Translations under genes and position numbers: made by a program
In this document: piece after piece, positions 23,266 to 32,498 of the stretch
Position numbering within the stretch: position 1 is the stretch's first letter
How the letters are laid out: each line of letters begins with the position of its first letter
The notes under the pieces: model-generated
Seen by the model: the letters and a program-made list of their open reading frames with translations, nothing else
The model's database searches: none
What the model was told of the DNA's origin: nothing
Source of the DNA: Bradyrhizobium sp. JYMT SZCCT0180
Lineage (GTDB): Bacteria; Pseudomonadota; Alphaproteobacteria; Rhizobiales; Xanthobacteraceae
Assembly (NCBI RefSeq): GCF_018130165.1
Contig: NZ_JAFCLZ010000013.1
Location: forward strand, 124,001 to 188,000
DNA length: 64,000 bases
Direction of reading: 5' to 3'

Positions 23266-24600
23266 ATGAGTCTTGCCACCACGTCAGTCGCCGCCGGCGG
23301 CGCCAGCAGCGACATCGAAACCTCGACCATCCGCACGATCTCATGGCGGCTCATTCCATTCCTGATCCTGGCCTATTTCTTCTCCTATCTCGACCGCGTC
23401 AATCTCGGCTTCGCCGCGCTCACCATGAACGCGGAACTGAACTTCACGCCGCTGATCTTCGCCTGGGGCGCCGGCATCTTCTTCATCGGTTATTTCATCT
23501 TTGAGGTGCCGAGTAACCTCGCGCTGGAAAAATTCGGCGCCAGCCGCTGGATCGCCCGCATCATGGTGACCTGGGGCATCATCTCGGCGGCGATGGCGCT
23601 GGTGAGCGGCGAACTGAGTTTTTACGTGCTGCGCTTTCTGCTTGGCGTCGCCGAAGCCGGCTTCTTTCCTGGCATCATTCTCTATCTGACCTATTGGTAT
23701 CCGGCGGAATATCGCGCGCGGTTCCTCGCCGCGTTTGCGATCGCCGTTCCCGTCTCCACCGTGATCGGCGCGCCGATCTCGGGCCTGCTGCTCGGGCTCG
23801 ACGGCATGATGGGGCTGAAGGGCTGGCAGTGGCTGTTCATTCTCGAGGGCATTCCCTCGGTGCTGCTCGGCATCGTCACCTGGTTCTATCTCACCGACAG
23901 ACCTGACAAGGCGGACTGGCTGACGTCTGAACAGAAGGCGTGGCTGGCGGCAAAGCTGCAGGCGGAGATCGCGACCAAGCAGGCGGCAAAGCACCTGACG
24001 CTCGGGCAGGCGCTGTCATCGCCGAAGGTGCTCATGTTGAGCATCGTTTATTTCGGCTTCGTCGGCGCGCTCTACGGCATGCAGTTCTGGCTGCCGCAAA
24101 TCGTCAAAGCATTCGGCCTCAGCAATGCGCAGACCGGTTTCGTCACCGCGATCCCGTTCCTGTTCGGCACCATCGCGATGATCCTGTGGGCGCGGCACTC
24201 CGACGCCACGCGCGAGCGCGTCGCCCATGTCGGTGGGCCGCTGCTGCTCACCGCCGTAGCACTCGGCGCCTCCAGCTACATCTCCGATCCCGTCACGACG
24301 ATGGTGCTGCTGACGATCGCCGCGATCGGCGTGTTCTGCACGTTTGCGGTGTTCTGGACATTGCCGACCGCGTGGCTGTCGGGTACCGCCGCAGCGGGCG
24401 CGATCGCGCTGATCAACTCGATCGGCAACCTTGCGGGCTTTGGCGGGCCGTATCTGGTCGGCTGGGTCAAGGAAGCCACCGGGAGCACGTCGACCGGTTT
24501 GCTGGTGCTCTCGCTGCTGCCGCTGGCGGCGGGGCTGCTGGTGTTTCTGGCCGGGCACGACACCAAGACCGAGTTCGGTGGAGCAGGGCAGGGGAAATAG
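23266..24600 (+). CDS. MFS transporter, anion:cation symporter (ACS) type
   Basis: A 444-residue carrier with 12 predicted helices. The first is SWRLIPFLILAYFFSYLDRV followed by NLGFAAL, the ACS-family signature; FEVPSNLALEKFGASRWIAR and RFLLGVAEAGFFPGIILYLT are typical cytoplasmic-loop and helix-4 motifs. A soluble middle loop (TDRPDKADWLTSEQKAWLAA) separates the halves. Relatives move organic anions such as tartrate, phthalate or hydroxylated acids with protons. No catabolic gene is adjacent, so the substrate cannot be guessed. Confidence 0.92.
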   Translation: MSLATTSVAAGGASSDIETSTIRTISWRLIPFLILAYFFSYLDRVNLGFAALTMNAELNFTPLIFAWGAGIFFIGYFIFEVPSNLALEKFGASRWIARIMVTWGIISAAMALVSGELSFYVLRFLLGVAEAGFFPGIILYLTYWYPAEYRARFLAAFAIAVPVSTVIGAPISGLLLGLDGMMGLKGWQWLFILEGIPSVLLGIVTWFYLTDRPDKADWLTSEQKAWLAAKLQAEIATKQAAKHLTLGQALSSPKVLMLSIVYFGFVGALYGMQFWLPQIVKAFGLSNAQTGFVTAIPFLFGTIAMILWARHSDATRERVAHVGGPLLLTAVALGASSYISDPVTTMVLLTIAAIGVFCTFAVFWTLPTAWLSGTAAAGAIALINSIGNLAGFGGPYLVGWVKEATGSTSTGLLVLSLLPLAAGLLVFLAGHDTKTEFGGAGQGK

Positions 24601-24605
24601 CTTTA

Positions 24606-24728
24606 CCCGTCGCCCCTGCGAACGCAGGGGCCCATACGCCGCGGCCCCGGGGAAGGGCACGCGGCCAGTGGTCTTCCGCCTCATCGGCATTTGTGGCTAT
24701 GGGCCCCTGCGTTCGCAGGGGCGACGGG
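24606..24728. repeat. Long inverted repeat, 31-bp perfect arms
   Basis: Arms 24606-24636 and 24698-24728 are exact reverse complements; each arm itself contains CCCCTGCG-AA-CGCAGGGG. The 61-base centre is unrelated. Such elements are common between rhizobial genes. It lies after the MFS gene stop and can end its transcript. Confidence 0.85.
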
Positions 24729-24769
24729 AAAGTTGGGTTCCTTAACACCCGTTAACTCACGAATTGGTG

Positions 24770-24801
24770 TTCACTGACGAATATTGACATTCGTCAGTGA
24801 A
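24770..24801. promoter_or_regulatory. Palindromic operator of the RND efflux operon
   Basis: TTCACTGACGAAT (24770-24782) and ATTCGTCAGTGAA (24789-24801) are exact reverse complements around six bases. The site covers the -35 box of the operon promoter. The operon ends with a TetR gene, so autoregulation by that protein is the simple reading. Confidence 0.8.
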
Positions 24802-24812
24802 CATTCAATAAT
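24784..24812 (+). promoter_or_regulatory. Sigma-70 promoter of the RND operon
   Basis: TTGACA (24784-24789), 17 bases, AATAAT (24807-24812): perfect -35 and five of six in the -10. The -35 lies at the centre of the palindromic operator, so a bound repressor would block RNA polymerase. Confidence 0.75.
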
Positions 24813-24843
24813 CTTCATCAGCATGTAGCCGATGGAGAAACCG

Positions 24844-25950
24844 ATGTTCGCCCGATCCATTTTTTCCAGCTATTACAAGCTCTTGACCGGAGCGGCGCTG
24901 GCGTTGGCGGTGTTTTCGCTGACCGGCTGCAATGAAAAGGCAGCCGAAAAGGCCGCTCCCGGGCGCCCGGTTCTGGTCGCCACCGTGCATTATGAGGCGG
25001 AAACGCCGGAACGCAGCTTTGTTGGCACCATCAGGCCCCGGATCGAGACCGACATGGGTTTCCGGGTCCCGGGCAAGGTCGCAAAGCGCCTCGTGGAAGT
25101 CGGCCAGACCGTTGATGTCGGCCAGCCGCTCGCCACCCTCGATGAAGTCGATCTGAAGCTACAGGCCGAGCAGTCCGAAGCGGAATACCGCGCCGCGACC
25201 GGCGTGCTGGCGCAGGCCTCTGCATCCGAGCAGCGCGCCAAGGATCTGCGCGCCAAGGGCTGGACCACGGACGCGCAAATGGATCAGAGCCGCGCGGCCG
25301 CCGATGAGGCCCGCGCGCGCTTCTATCGTGCCGAACGTTCGGTCGAACTGACCAAGAACTCGCTCTCTTATGCGACGCTGGTCGCCGATACCCGCGGCGT
25401 CGTCACCGCGACCCTGATCGATGCCGGCCAGGTGGTCGCCTCCGGCCAGACCGCGGTCCGTGTCGCGCGCTTTGCCGAAAAGGAGGCCGTGGTCGCGATC
25501 CCGGAAACTCTGGTGGGCCGCGCCAAGGATGGTGCCGCCTCCGTCACGCTGTGGTCGGACGCCAACAAGAAGTATGTCGCAAAACTGCGCGAGATCGCGC
25601 CGACGGCGGATCCGGCAACGCGCACCTATTTGGCAAAGTTCTCGCTGCCCGGCGCCGGCGACAGCGTTTCGCTCGGCATGACCGCAACGCTGACGCTGTC
25701 CGATCCCGCCACCGAGAACGTCGCGAAGCTGCCGCTGTCGGCGCTGTACAGCCAGGGCGGCAATCCCTCGCTCTACATCGTGGACGATGCCGGCGCCGTG
25801 ACGCTGAAGCCGGTCGTCGTGAAATCCTACGAGAGCAATTCCGTCGTCATCACCGGCGGCGTGCCTGAAGGCGCCAAGGTTGTCGCGCTCGGTGTGCAGA
25901 AGCTCGATCCGGCCCAGAAGGTTCGGGTCGTCTCGTCGCTGTCGTTCTGA
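24844..25950 (+). CDS. RND efflux periplasmic adaptor lipoprotein
   Basis: A 368-residue membrane-fusion protein of the AcrA/HlyD type. The signal peptide ends in the lipobox LTGC, so it should be lipid-anchored. The barrel-sandwich halves (FRVPGKVAKRLVEVGQTVDV and ADTRGVVTATLIDAGQVVAS) flank a helical hairpin, followed by beta-barrel and membrane-proximal domains. It links the inner-membrane pump to an outer-membrane channel; no channel gene lies here, so a shared TolC-like protein is needed. GGAG before ATG 24844 fits better than the ATG at 24832. Confidence 0.93.
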   Translation: MFARSIFSSYYKLLTGAALALAVFSLTGCNEKAAEKAAPGRPVLVATVHYEAETPERSFVGTIRPRIETDMGFRVPGKVAKRLVEVGQTVDVGQPLATLDEVDLKLQAEQSEAEYRAATGVLAQASASEQRAKDLRAKGWTTDAQMDQSRAAADEARARFYRAERSVELTKNSLSYATLVADTRGVVTATLIDAGQVVASGQTAVRVARFAEKEAVVAIPETLVGRAKDGAASVTLWSDANKKYVAKLREIAPTADPATRTYLAKFSLPGAGDSVSLGMTATLTLSDPATENVAKLPLSALYSQGGNPSLYIVDDAGAVTLKPVVVKSYESNSVVITGGVPEGAKVVALGVQKLDPAQKVRVVSSLSF

Positions 25951-25988
25951 TCCGCGGTCGGTAACAACGGAATACGTTGGAGAGTGAC

Positions 25989-28900
25989 ATGAAGCGCTTC
26001 AATCTGTCGGGCTGGGCGGTAAGCCATCCGACGCTGATCCTGTTCCTGATGATCGCACTGGGTGTGGCCGGCTACTTCTCCTACGAGCGGCTTGGCCGCG
26101 CCGAGGATCCGTTCTTCACCGTGAAGGTGGTCAACGTCTCCGCGATCTGGCCGGGCGCCACGGCGCAGGAGATGCAGACCCAGGTCGCCGATCCCATCGA
26201 GAAGAAGCTGCAGGAACTGCCTTACTTCGAGAAGGTGCAGACCTATTCCAAGCCCGCGTTCACCGCGATGCAGGTCACGTTCAAGGATTCGACGCCGCCC
26301 AAGGACGTGCCGTATCTGTTTTACATGCTGCGCAAGAAGCTGGTCGACGTGCAGGGCCAGTTGCCAGCAGGCCTGCTCGGTCCCGTCGTCAACGACGAGT
26401 TCAGCGACGTCGACTCCATCCTTTATATGATGACCGGCGAGGGCGCCGATTACGCGCAGCTGAAGAAGGCCGCCGAAGGCATGCGCCAGCGGCTGCTGAA
26501 GGTGAATGGCGTCACCAAGGTCAACCTCTACGGCACCCAGGACGAGCGCATCTTCGTCGAATTCTCGCACGCCAAGCTGGCGACGCTTGGCATCACGCCG
26601 CAGGCGCTGTTCGATTCGCTGGCCAAGCAGAACAACGTCACGCCGGCCGGCACGGTCGAAACCTCCTCGCAGCGCGTGCCGCTGCGCGTCACCGGCGCGC
26701 TCGACGGCGCCAAGGCGGTTGCCGAGACACCGGTCGAGAGCAACGGCCGGATCTTCCGCCTCGGCGATATCGCCACCGTCACCCACGGCTTCGTCGATCC
26801 GCCGACCTTCAAGGCGCGCCAGGAAGGCAAGCCCGCGCTCGGTATCGGCGTGGTTACCGCCAAGGGCGCCAACATCCTCGAGCTCGGCAAGGAAGTCGAG
26901 AACGCGACCAATGACTTCATGAAGGCGGTGCCGCAGGGCATCAATGTCGAGCAGATCGCCGACCAGCCGAAGGTGGTCGAACGCGCCGTCGGCGAGTTCG
27001 TGCACTCCTTCCTCGAGGCGCTGGCGATCGTGCTGTTCGTCTCGTTTTTGGCGCTCGGCTGGCGAACCGGCATCGTGGTGGCCATGTCGGTGCCGCTGGT
27101 GCTGGCGATCGTCTTTATCGTCATGAACGCGATGTCGATCGATCTGCACCGTATTACATTGGGCGCGCTGATCATCGCGCTCGGCCTGCTCGTCGATGAC
27201 GCCATCATCGCGGTTGAGATGATGGTGGTGAAGATGGAGCAGGGCTGGGACCGCGTTCGCGCGGCGTCCTTTGCCTGGGAATCTACTGCGTTTCCGATGC
27301 TCACGGGTACGCTGGTCACGGCCGCTGGCTTCCTCCCCATCGGCTTTGCCAATTCCGCGGTCGGCGAATATGCCGGCGGCATTTTCTGGATCGTGGCGAT
27401 TTCGCTGGTGGCGTCCTGGTTCGTCGCGGTGATCTTCACGCCCTATATCGGCGTCAAGCTGCTGCCGAACATCAAGGTCCACCACAACCACGATCCGCAC
27501 GCGGTCTATGAGACCCGCGTCTACCGCATCCTGCGCAGCATGGTGCAGTGGTGCGTCGACCACCGCATCAAGGTGGTGGTGGCAACCGTCGGCGTGTTCG
27601 CGCTCTCGATCGTCGGCTTCGGTAACGTCCAGCAGCAGTTCTTCCCGCTGTCGGAACGTCCCGAACTGTTCCTGCAGCTGCGCCTGCCCGAAGGCACCGC
27701 CTTCAACGTCACCGAGAAGTCGGTGAAGAAGGCCGAGGCGCTGCTCAAGGACGACAAGGACATCGCGACCTACACCTCCTATGTCGGCCAGGGTTCGCCG
27801 CGTTTCTGGCTCGGCCTCAACCCGCAACTGCCGAACGAGGCCTTCGCCGAAATCGTGATCGTGTCGAAGGACGTCGACGCCCGCGAGCGCATCAAGGCGC
27901 GGCTGGAGAAGGCGGTCGCCGGCGGCGACCTCTCCGAGGCGCGCGTGCGCATCGACCGCTTCAATTTCGGCCCGCCGGTCGGCTTCCCGGTCCAGTTCCG
28001 CGTGATCGGCCCCGACCCCAACAAGGTCCGCGACATCGCCTATCAGGTGCGTGACGTGATGCGGCAGAATCCCAATGCGCTCGAGCCGCAGCTCGACTGG
28101 AACGAGCAGTCGCCCTACCTCAAGCTCGTGGTCGATCAGGACCGTGCCCGCGCGCTGGGTCTTACCCCGCAGGACGTCTCGCAGGCGCTCAGCATGCTGA
28201 TCTCGGGTGCGCCGGTGACGACCATCCGCGACGGCATCGAGAAGGTCGGCGTGGTCGCCCGCGCCGTGCCGTCCGAGCGGCTCGATCTCGGCCATGTCGG
28301 CGACCTCACGGTCACCTCGCGCAATGGCGTCGCCGTGCCGCTGCAGCAAATTGCAAAAATCGAATACGCCCATGAGGAGCCGATCCTGTGGCGGCGTAAC
28401 CGCGACATGGCGATCACCGTGCGTACCGACGTCGCCGACGGCGTGCAGGCGCCCGATGTCACCAACCAGATCTGGCCGAAACTGCAGCAGATCCGCGACA
28501 GCCTCGAGCCGGCCTACCGGATCGAGCCGGGCGGCGCGTTCGAGGAATCCGCCAAGGGCAACGCCTCGATCGCCGTGCTGTTTCCCCTGATGGCGCTGGT
28601 GATGCTGACGCTGCTGATGATCCAGCTGCAGAGCTTCTCGCGCCTGATCCTGGTGTTCTTGACGGCGCCGCTCGGCATCGTCGGCGCCTCGCTCGGCCTC
28701 AACATCGCGGGCCAGCCGTTCGGCTTCGTGGCGCTGCTCGGGCTGATCGCGCTGGCCGGCATGATCATGCGCAACGCGGTGATTCTGGTCGACCAGATCG
28801 AGACCGACGTTTCCCATGGCATGACGCGCAAGGAGGCCATCGTCGAAGCCACCGTGCGGCGTGCCCGGCCGGTGATCCTGACGGCGCTGGCCGCCATCCT

Positions 28901-29141
28901 GGCCATGATCCCGCTGTCGCGTTCGGCCTTCTGGGGCCCGATGGCGATCACCATCATGGGCGGTTTGTTCGTTGCAACCTTCCTGACCTTGCTGTACCTG
29001 CCGGGCCTCTACGCGCTCTGGTTCCGCAAGAGCCTGGAAGAAAGCGGCCAAGCCAAGCAGCCCGATCTTGCGCCGCAACATGCCGCCAAGGAGCTGAGCA
29101 CGTCTCCACTCGCATTTCCGCTTGCCGACGCGGCGGAATAA
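25989..29141 (+). CDS. RND multidrug efflux permease
   Basis: A 1050-residue pump with 12 helices and two large periplasmic loops. NLSGWAVSHPTLILFLMIAL starts helix 1; the proton-relay Asp403-Asp404 are in LGLLVDDAIIAVEMMV; PVILTALAAILAMIPLSRSA is the helix-11 region. Proton-driven export of drugs or lipophilic compounds through an adaptor and an outer-membrane channel is expected. The LGRAEDPFFTVKVVNVSAIW N-terminal loop places it in the subgroup often linked to a TetR gene rather than with AcrB itself. GGAGAG before ATG 25989 sets the start. It lies 38 bases after the adaptor gene. Confidence 0.95.
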   Translation: MKRFNLSGWAVSHPTLILFLMIALGVAGYFSYERLGRAEDPFFTVKVVNVSAIWPGATAQEMQTQVADPIEKKLQELPYFEKVQTYSKPAFTAMQVTFKDSTPPKDVPYLFYMLRKKLVDVQGQLPAGLLGPVVNDEFSDVDSILYMMTGEGADYAQLKKAAEGMRQRLLKVNGVTKVNLYGTQDERIFVEFSHAKLATLGITPQALFDSLAKQNNVTPAGTVETSSQRVPLRVTGALDGAKAVAETPVESNGRIFRLGDIATVTHGFVDPPTFKARQEGKPALGIGVVTAKGANILELGKEVENATNDFMKAVPQGINVEQIADQPKVVERAVGEFVHSFLEALAIVLFVSFLALGWRTGIVVAMSVPLVLAIVFIVMNAMSIDLHRITLGALIIALGLLVDDAIIAVEMMVVKMEQGWDRVRAASFAWESTAFPMLTGTLVTAAGFLPIGFANSAVGEYAGGIFWIVAISLVASWFVAVIFTPYIGVKLLPNIKVHHNHDPHAVYETRVYRILRSMVQWCVDHRIKVVVATVGVFALSIVGFGNVQQQFFPLSERPELFLQLRLPEGTAFNVTEKSVKKAEALLKDDKDIATYTSYVGQGSPRFWLGLNPQLPNEAFAEIVIVSKDVDARERIKARLEKAVAGGDLSEARVRIDRFNFGPPVGFPVQFRVIGPDPNKVRDIAYQVRDVMRQNPNALEPQLDWNEQSPYLKLVVDQDRARALGLTPQDVSQALSMLISGAPVTTIRDGIEKVGVVARAVPSERLDLGHVGDLTVTSRNGVAVPLQQIAKIEYAHEEPILWRRNRDMAITVRTDVADGVQAPDVTNQIWPKLQQIRDSLEPAYRIEPGGAFEESAKGNASIAVLFPLMALVMLTLLMIQLQSFSRLILVFLTAPLGIVGASLGLNIAGQPFGFVALLGLIALAGMIMRNAVILVDQIETDVSHGMTRKEAIVEATVRRARPVILTALAAILAMIPLSRSAFWGPMAITIMGGLFVATFLTLLYLPGLYALWFRKSLEESGQAKQPDLAPQHAAKELSTSPLAFPLADAAE

Positions 29142-29159
29142 TTGAACATTGGTTCTGAC

Positions 29160-29765
29160 ATGACGCTGATTGCTGAAAATGTGGAAACCGACACGCGGGA
29201 GCGTATTCTCGTCGTGGCGGAGCGTCTGTTCAGACAGCTCGGCTACCAGAAGACGACGGTCGCCGACATCGCCAAAGAACTGCGCATGAGTCCGGCCAAC
29301 GTCTATCGCTTCTTCGATTCGAAGAAGTCGATCCACGAAGGCGTGGCGCGCACCCTGATGGGCGAGGTCGAGGTCGAGGCGCGGCGGATTGTGGCTGCAC
29401 CCGGTCCGGCCAAGCAGCGTCTGCGCGATCTGCTCACGACCATCAATCGCATGAACTCGGAGCGCTATGTCGGCGATAACAAGCTGCATGAGATGGTCGC
29501 GATCGCGATGGAGGAGGACTGGGACGTCTGCGTCGCCCATATCGAGTGCGTCACCGGCATGATCGGCGAGGTGATCGGGCAGGGCGTGGCGTCCGGCGAG
29601 TTCGAGGCCCCTGACCTGCCACTGACCGCGCTCTGCACCTGCACCGGCATGATCCGCTTTTTCCACCCGCAGATGATCGCGCAGGCCGTCAACAAGCCTA
29701 CCGCCACAATCGACCAGATGATCGATTTCCTGTTCCGCGCGCTGGAGCCGCGGCAGGCGAAATAG
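29160..29765 (+). CDS. TetR-family regulator of the RND operon
   Basis: A 201-residue repressor. The N-terminal HTH is complete (RERILVVAERLFRQLGYQKT, TVADIAKELRMSPANVYRFF, DSKKSIHEGVARTLM), followed by a helical ligand domain with the family C-terminal block. It starts 18 bases after the pump stop codon and has no room for a promoter of its own, so it is made from the operon message. The perfect palindrome over the operon promoter is its probable target, giving a negative feedback loop relieved by a pump substrate. Confidence 0.92.
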   Translation: MTLIAENVETDTRERILVVAERLFRQLGYQKTTVADIAKELRMSPANVYRFFDSKKSIHEGVARTLMGEVEVEARRIVAAPGPAKQRLRDLLTTINRMNSERYVGDNKLHEMVAIAMEEDWDVCVAHIECVTGMIGEVIGQGVASGEFEAPDLPLTALCTCTGMIRFFHPQMIAQAVNKPTATIDQMIDFLFRALEPRQAK

Positions 29766-29781
29766 CCGGATTTCCGACGTA

Positions 29782-29815
29782 GGGTGGGCAAAGGCGCATG
29801 CGCCGTGCCCACCAT
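29782..29815. repeat. GTGGGCA...TGCCCAC palindromic repeat, copy 2
   Basis: Nearly the same as the element at 16286-16322 but with a shorter, fully palindromic centre (GGCGCATGCGCC). It lies after the TetR stop codon. Confidence 0.8.
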
Positions 29816-29884
29816 TGTTACTTCAATAAAGTCGGCGGGAAGGCTACGCTTTGCCGACCCTGCGATTGAAGGAAACACCGGAAA

Positions 29885-30517
29885 ATGGACGCCAAGAGCC
29901 CCAAAGACCTGCATTTTTACGAACCCGCCAAGGGCCACGGCCTCAAGCACGACCCCTTCAACGCCATCATCGCGCCGCGCCCGATCGGGTGGATTTCGTC
30001 GCGCGATACCGAGGGCAACGTCAACCTGGCGCCCTACAGCTTCTTCAACGCGTTCTGCTACAAGCCGCCGATCATCGGCTTCTCCTCCACCAACTGGAAG
30101 GACAGCGCCGCCAACATCCAGGAGACCAAGGAGTTCGTCTGGAATCTCGCCACCAAGGATCTGGCGCAGCAGATGAACGCCACCGCGGCCCACGTCGCCC
30201 GCGACGTCAGCGAGTTCAATATCGCCGGCCTCACGGCGGTACCCGGCAAGCTCGTCAACGTGCCGCGCGTCGCCGAAAGCCCGGTGGCGTTCGAGTGCAG
30301 GCTGACGCAGATCATCCAGCTGCAGGGCGCCAACGGCGACAAGGCGCAGGCCTGGCTGACGCTCGGCGAAGTCGTCGCCGTCCACATCGACAAGGCCATG
30401 ATCAAGGACGGCGTCTACCAGACTGCGCTGGCCCGCCCGATCGTCCGCGCCGGCCGCAGCGGCGATTATTTCGAGATCAAGCCGGAAAACATGTTCGAGA
30501 TGATCCGTCCGGATTGA
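29885..30517 (+). CDS. Flavin reductase-like FMN-binding protein
   Basis: A 210-residue protein with the split-barrel flavin fold. AIIAPRPIGWISSRDTEGNV and NLAPYSFFNAFCYKPPIIGF are the FMN-binding signature of the flavin reductase-like domain, and ETKEFVWNLATKDLAQQMNA follows as in the DIM6/NTAB group. It could reduce flavin with NAD(P)H for a monooxygenase partner or be a flavin-dependent enzyme itself. No partner gene is adjacent. Confidence 0.9.
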   Translation: MDAKSPKDLHFYEPAKGHGLKHDPFNAIIAPRPIGWISSRDTEGNVNLAPYSFFNAFCYKPPIIGFSSTNWKDSAANIQETKEFVWNLATKDLAQQMNATAAHVARDVSEFNIAGLTAVPGKLVNVPRVAESPVAFECRLTQIIQLQGANGDKAQAWLTLGEVVAVHIDKAMIKDGVYQTALARPIVRAGRSGDYFEIKPENMFEMIRPD

Positions 30518-30679
30518 TCGCCTCACGCCCGGCGCTTCGCGGGGTCCACAAATCGTTCCTGCAATTGAACCAACACCTCGTCCGGCTACACCCAAGCCGT
30601 GTAGCGCGGATGCAACGACTGCCGTGACCCGGCCGATTGCGGCCTGGTCATCGAAGCAGCGCTTGATGACGGGTGTCGA

Positions 30680-30937
30680 ATGCAGTTTTTCCTTTGTGAG
30701 ATCGTCGCTCGCCTCGTCGCGATCTATTTTTGCTTCGATTGCAGCCGCAGGTTCTGGAATGGCCTCGTCGAAAGAAAAATCGAGGTCACCGGTGAGGATA
30801 TTCTGGACTACGAGACCTGGATTTTTCAAAAAGACGAAGCGCCGGTCCGTTACTGGATCTCAATGGGCTGGAATTTGATCACCCTGGCTGCGTGCGTCGT
30901 TGTTGCGATATTCGGGTGGTGGCTCCCAAAGACCTGA
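30680..30937 (+). CDS. Small membrane protein, hypothetical
   Basis: An 85-residue protein. A hydrophobic N-terminus (MQFFLCEIVARLVAIYFCFD), a polar middle (KIEVTGEDILDYETWIFQKDEAPVR) and a C-terminal helix (LITLAACVVVAIFGWWLP) can be seen. Composition is that of a real protein, but the ribosome site is weak and I do not know the family. It is followed by a weak overlapping reading frame to 31095 with an amphipathic helix. Confidence 0.5.
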   Translation: MQFFLCEIVARLVAIYFCFDCSRRFWNGLVERKIEVTGEDILDYETWIFQKDEAPVRYWISMGWNLITLAACVVVAIFGWWLPKT

Positions 30938-31113
30938 GCCTCCGCTGTCGGCGCTTTTCGGAGTTCTCCGCGGGGCCCGAATCCGCTCGTCTCTACAAGC
31001 TCGCCAACGAGCAGCGAAGCCTGCTTGAGAAAATGTCACGTCTGGCGATGCAGAGCGCGCGGTTGGCGATTGAAATGGCTTCGCGCTTTCCGTGACCGAG
31101 GCTCGGCGCCGGT

Positions 31114-31377
31114 CTATTTGGCTTTGAGCACTCTGAGAGCCGCAATAGCTTCAGCGGAAGGCTCTCGTGCGTGAGGCTCACGAGACATCCATAACCGATA
31201 TTTGCGCGGCTCGCGGCGTTTGAGGATCGGCCAGGTAAATGCCATCGCCCGCGTGATACTGCCATCAAGATCAACGAGCCAAATCCGGCCGAGGCTCAAC
31301 GGTATCGGTGTTTCCTCTATTCGCTTCCATTTGCTGGGACTAGGCTCAACGGCCCGACGAAATCGCTTGAAAAGCAT
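31114..31377 (-). CDS. Hypothetical 87-aa basic protein
   Basis: GAGGGGAA lies about seven bases before the ATG. The product is basic, with RIWLVDLDGSITRAMAFTWP, KRREPRKYRLWMSREPHARE and PSAEAIAALRVLKAK. No signal peptide or membrane helix. The family is not recognised. Composition and ribosome site are in favour, and no competing ORF of better quality exists. Confidence 0.5.
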   Translation of the reverse strand: MLFKRFRRAVEPSPSKWKRIEETPIPLSLGRIWLVDLDGSITRAMAFTWPILKRREPRKYRLWMSREPHAREPSAEAIAALRVLKAK

Positions 31378-31511
31378 TGGCTTCCCCTCGTTTTCCCAGC
31401 GCCTATACTAATAGCCAAAACCCGGCCGTCCAGCGGGCGCTTGCACGCACCGCCAGTCGAGCATCCGTTCGGCACGATGAGGGCCCGCATGGGGGCGACG
31501 TACTTGGTGGC

Positions 31512-32498
31512 TCATTCGATCACACGGTCGGCGCGGGCGGTAACGGACGCCGGTATCGTGATGTTGAGTACGCGCGCGGTGCGCAAATTGAGCCATACTT
31601 CATAAACAGTAGGCTCTTCGACGGGGATATTGGCCGGTTTCTCCCCTTTCATGATCTTGTCTGCGAGCCGCGCGCCCTGCCGGGCGATTGCGACAAGCTC
31701 CGGTCCGAGGCTCACCAATCCTCCCAGTGCAACGGTCTCCCTGAATCCGTGAACGGACGGCAATCCATGCTCCAATGCGAGCTCCGAAATCCGCTTGCCG
31801 TTGACGAACGTAAGAGCTCCGGAAATCACCAACACGCCTTTGACGTTGTTTCGCATCATTTCAGAGAATGCAGCGTCCAGCTCGTCGGTCGACGTAAAAT
31901 CCACCGGCACCAATGTGACGCCGAGTGCCGGCAGCCACGGCTCCAGCGAAGCCATGGCGTATACTGAATTTGGATCATTTCCCGCTTTCAGAACGCCGAC
32001 TCTGTCGAGATGGGGCACGATCTCCTTGAGGAGCTCAATTCGCTTTGCCCATGTCTCGGTCGCCGACTCATACGTCACCCCGGTCATGTTTCCTCCGGGG
32101 TGCGAAAGGCTCTGAACCGCGCCTATGCGCACCGGATCGCCCACACCAAGAAAAATGGCTGGCAAAGCGGGAGGAACAACTTTCTTGGCGGCGATCAGGC
32201 CGATCGTGGTCCAAACAACCAAAAGGTCGAGATTGGCCACCAAGGGGCCAAGAAGTTCCGCGAATTTTTCGATGCGAGCTTCAGTGAAGTGTGCGGTCAG
32301 ATCAACATTGCGCCCTTGCTGGTAGCCGTACTCGGCCAATTTTTGTGAGAAGGCGTCGAACAGATATTGCCCCCTGTCACGCGGCTCCGGCCCGACAGTG
32401 CCCACGCGCCATACCCGCCCAACGGGTTGGGCGCGCGCGCTGTCCAGCATCGCAAGAGCCGCGCCCGAAGAACCGAAAACAAAATCGCGCCGTCGCAT
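31512..32498 (-). CDS. Orphan ABC substrate-binding protein 1
   Basis: A 328-residue exported protein of the TrpX/YtrF-like ABC_sub_bind family. It begins MRRRDFVFGSSGAALAMLDS with an RRRDF twin-arginine-type motif and cleavage near ARA/QP. Typical blocks follow: RVGTVGPEP, FSQKLAEYGYQQGRNVDLTA, LSHPGGNMTGVTYES, WAKRIELLKEIVPHLDRVGV, LPSVHGFRETVALGGLVSLG, NIPVEEPTVYEVWLNLRTAR and a TARADRVIE end. GGGAGG precedes the ATG. There is no permease or ATPase gene nearby. The next three family members lie within 5.4 kb downstream. Confidence 0.9.
   Translation of the reverse strand: MRRRDFVFGSSGAALAMLDSARAQPVGRVWRVGTVGPEPRDRGQYLFDAFSQKLAEYGYQQGRNVDLTAHFTEARIEKFAELLGPLVANLDLLVVWTTIGLIAAKKVVPPALPAIFLGVGDPVRIGAVQSLSHPGGNMTGVTYESATETWAKRIELLKEIVPHLDRVGVLKAGNDPNSVYAMASLEPWLPALGVTLVPVDFTSTDELDAAFSEMMRNNVKGVLVISGALTFVNGKRISELALEHGLPSVHGFRETVALGGLVSLGPELVAIARQGARLADKIMKGEKPANIPVEEPTVYEVWLNLRTARVLNITIPASVTARADRVIE

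Noticed and set aside
25827..29666. A 1279-codon minus-strand frame opposite the RND operon
   Set aside because: It is the antisense shadow of highly biased plus-strand codons; composition is Arg/Asp/His-rich without domains, and the plus-strand genes are unmistakable.
30892..31095. 67-codon plus-strand ORF overlapping the small membrane gene
   Set aside because: The last 35 residues form a plausible amphipathic helix, but the only starts are GTG without ribosome sites and the overlap is out of frame; left uncalled.
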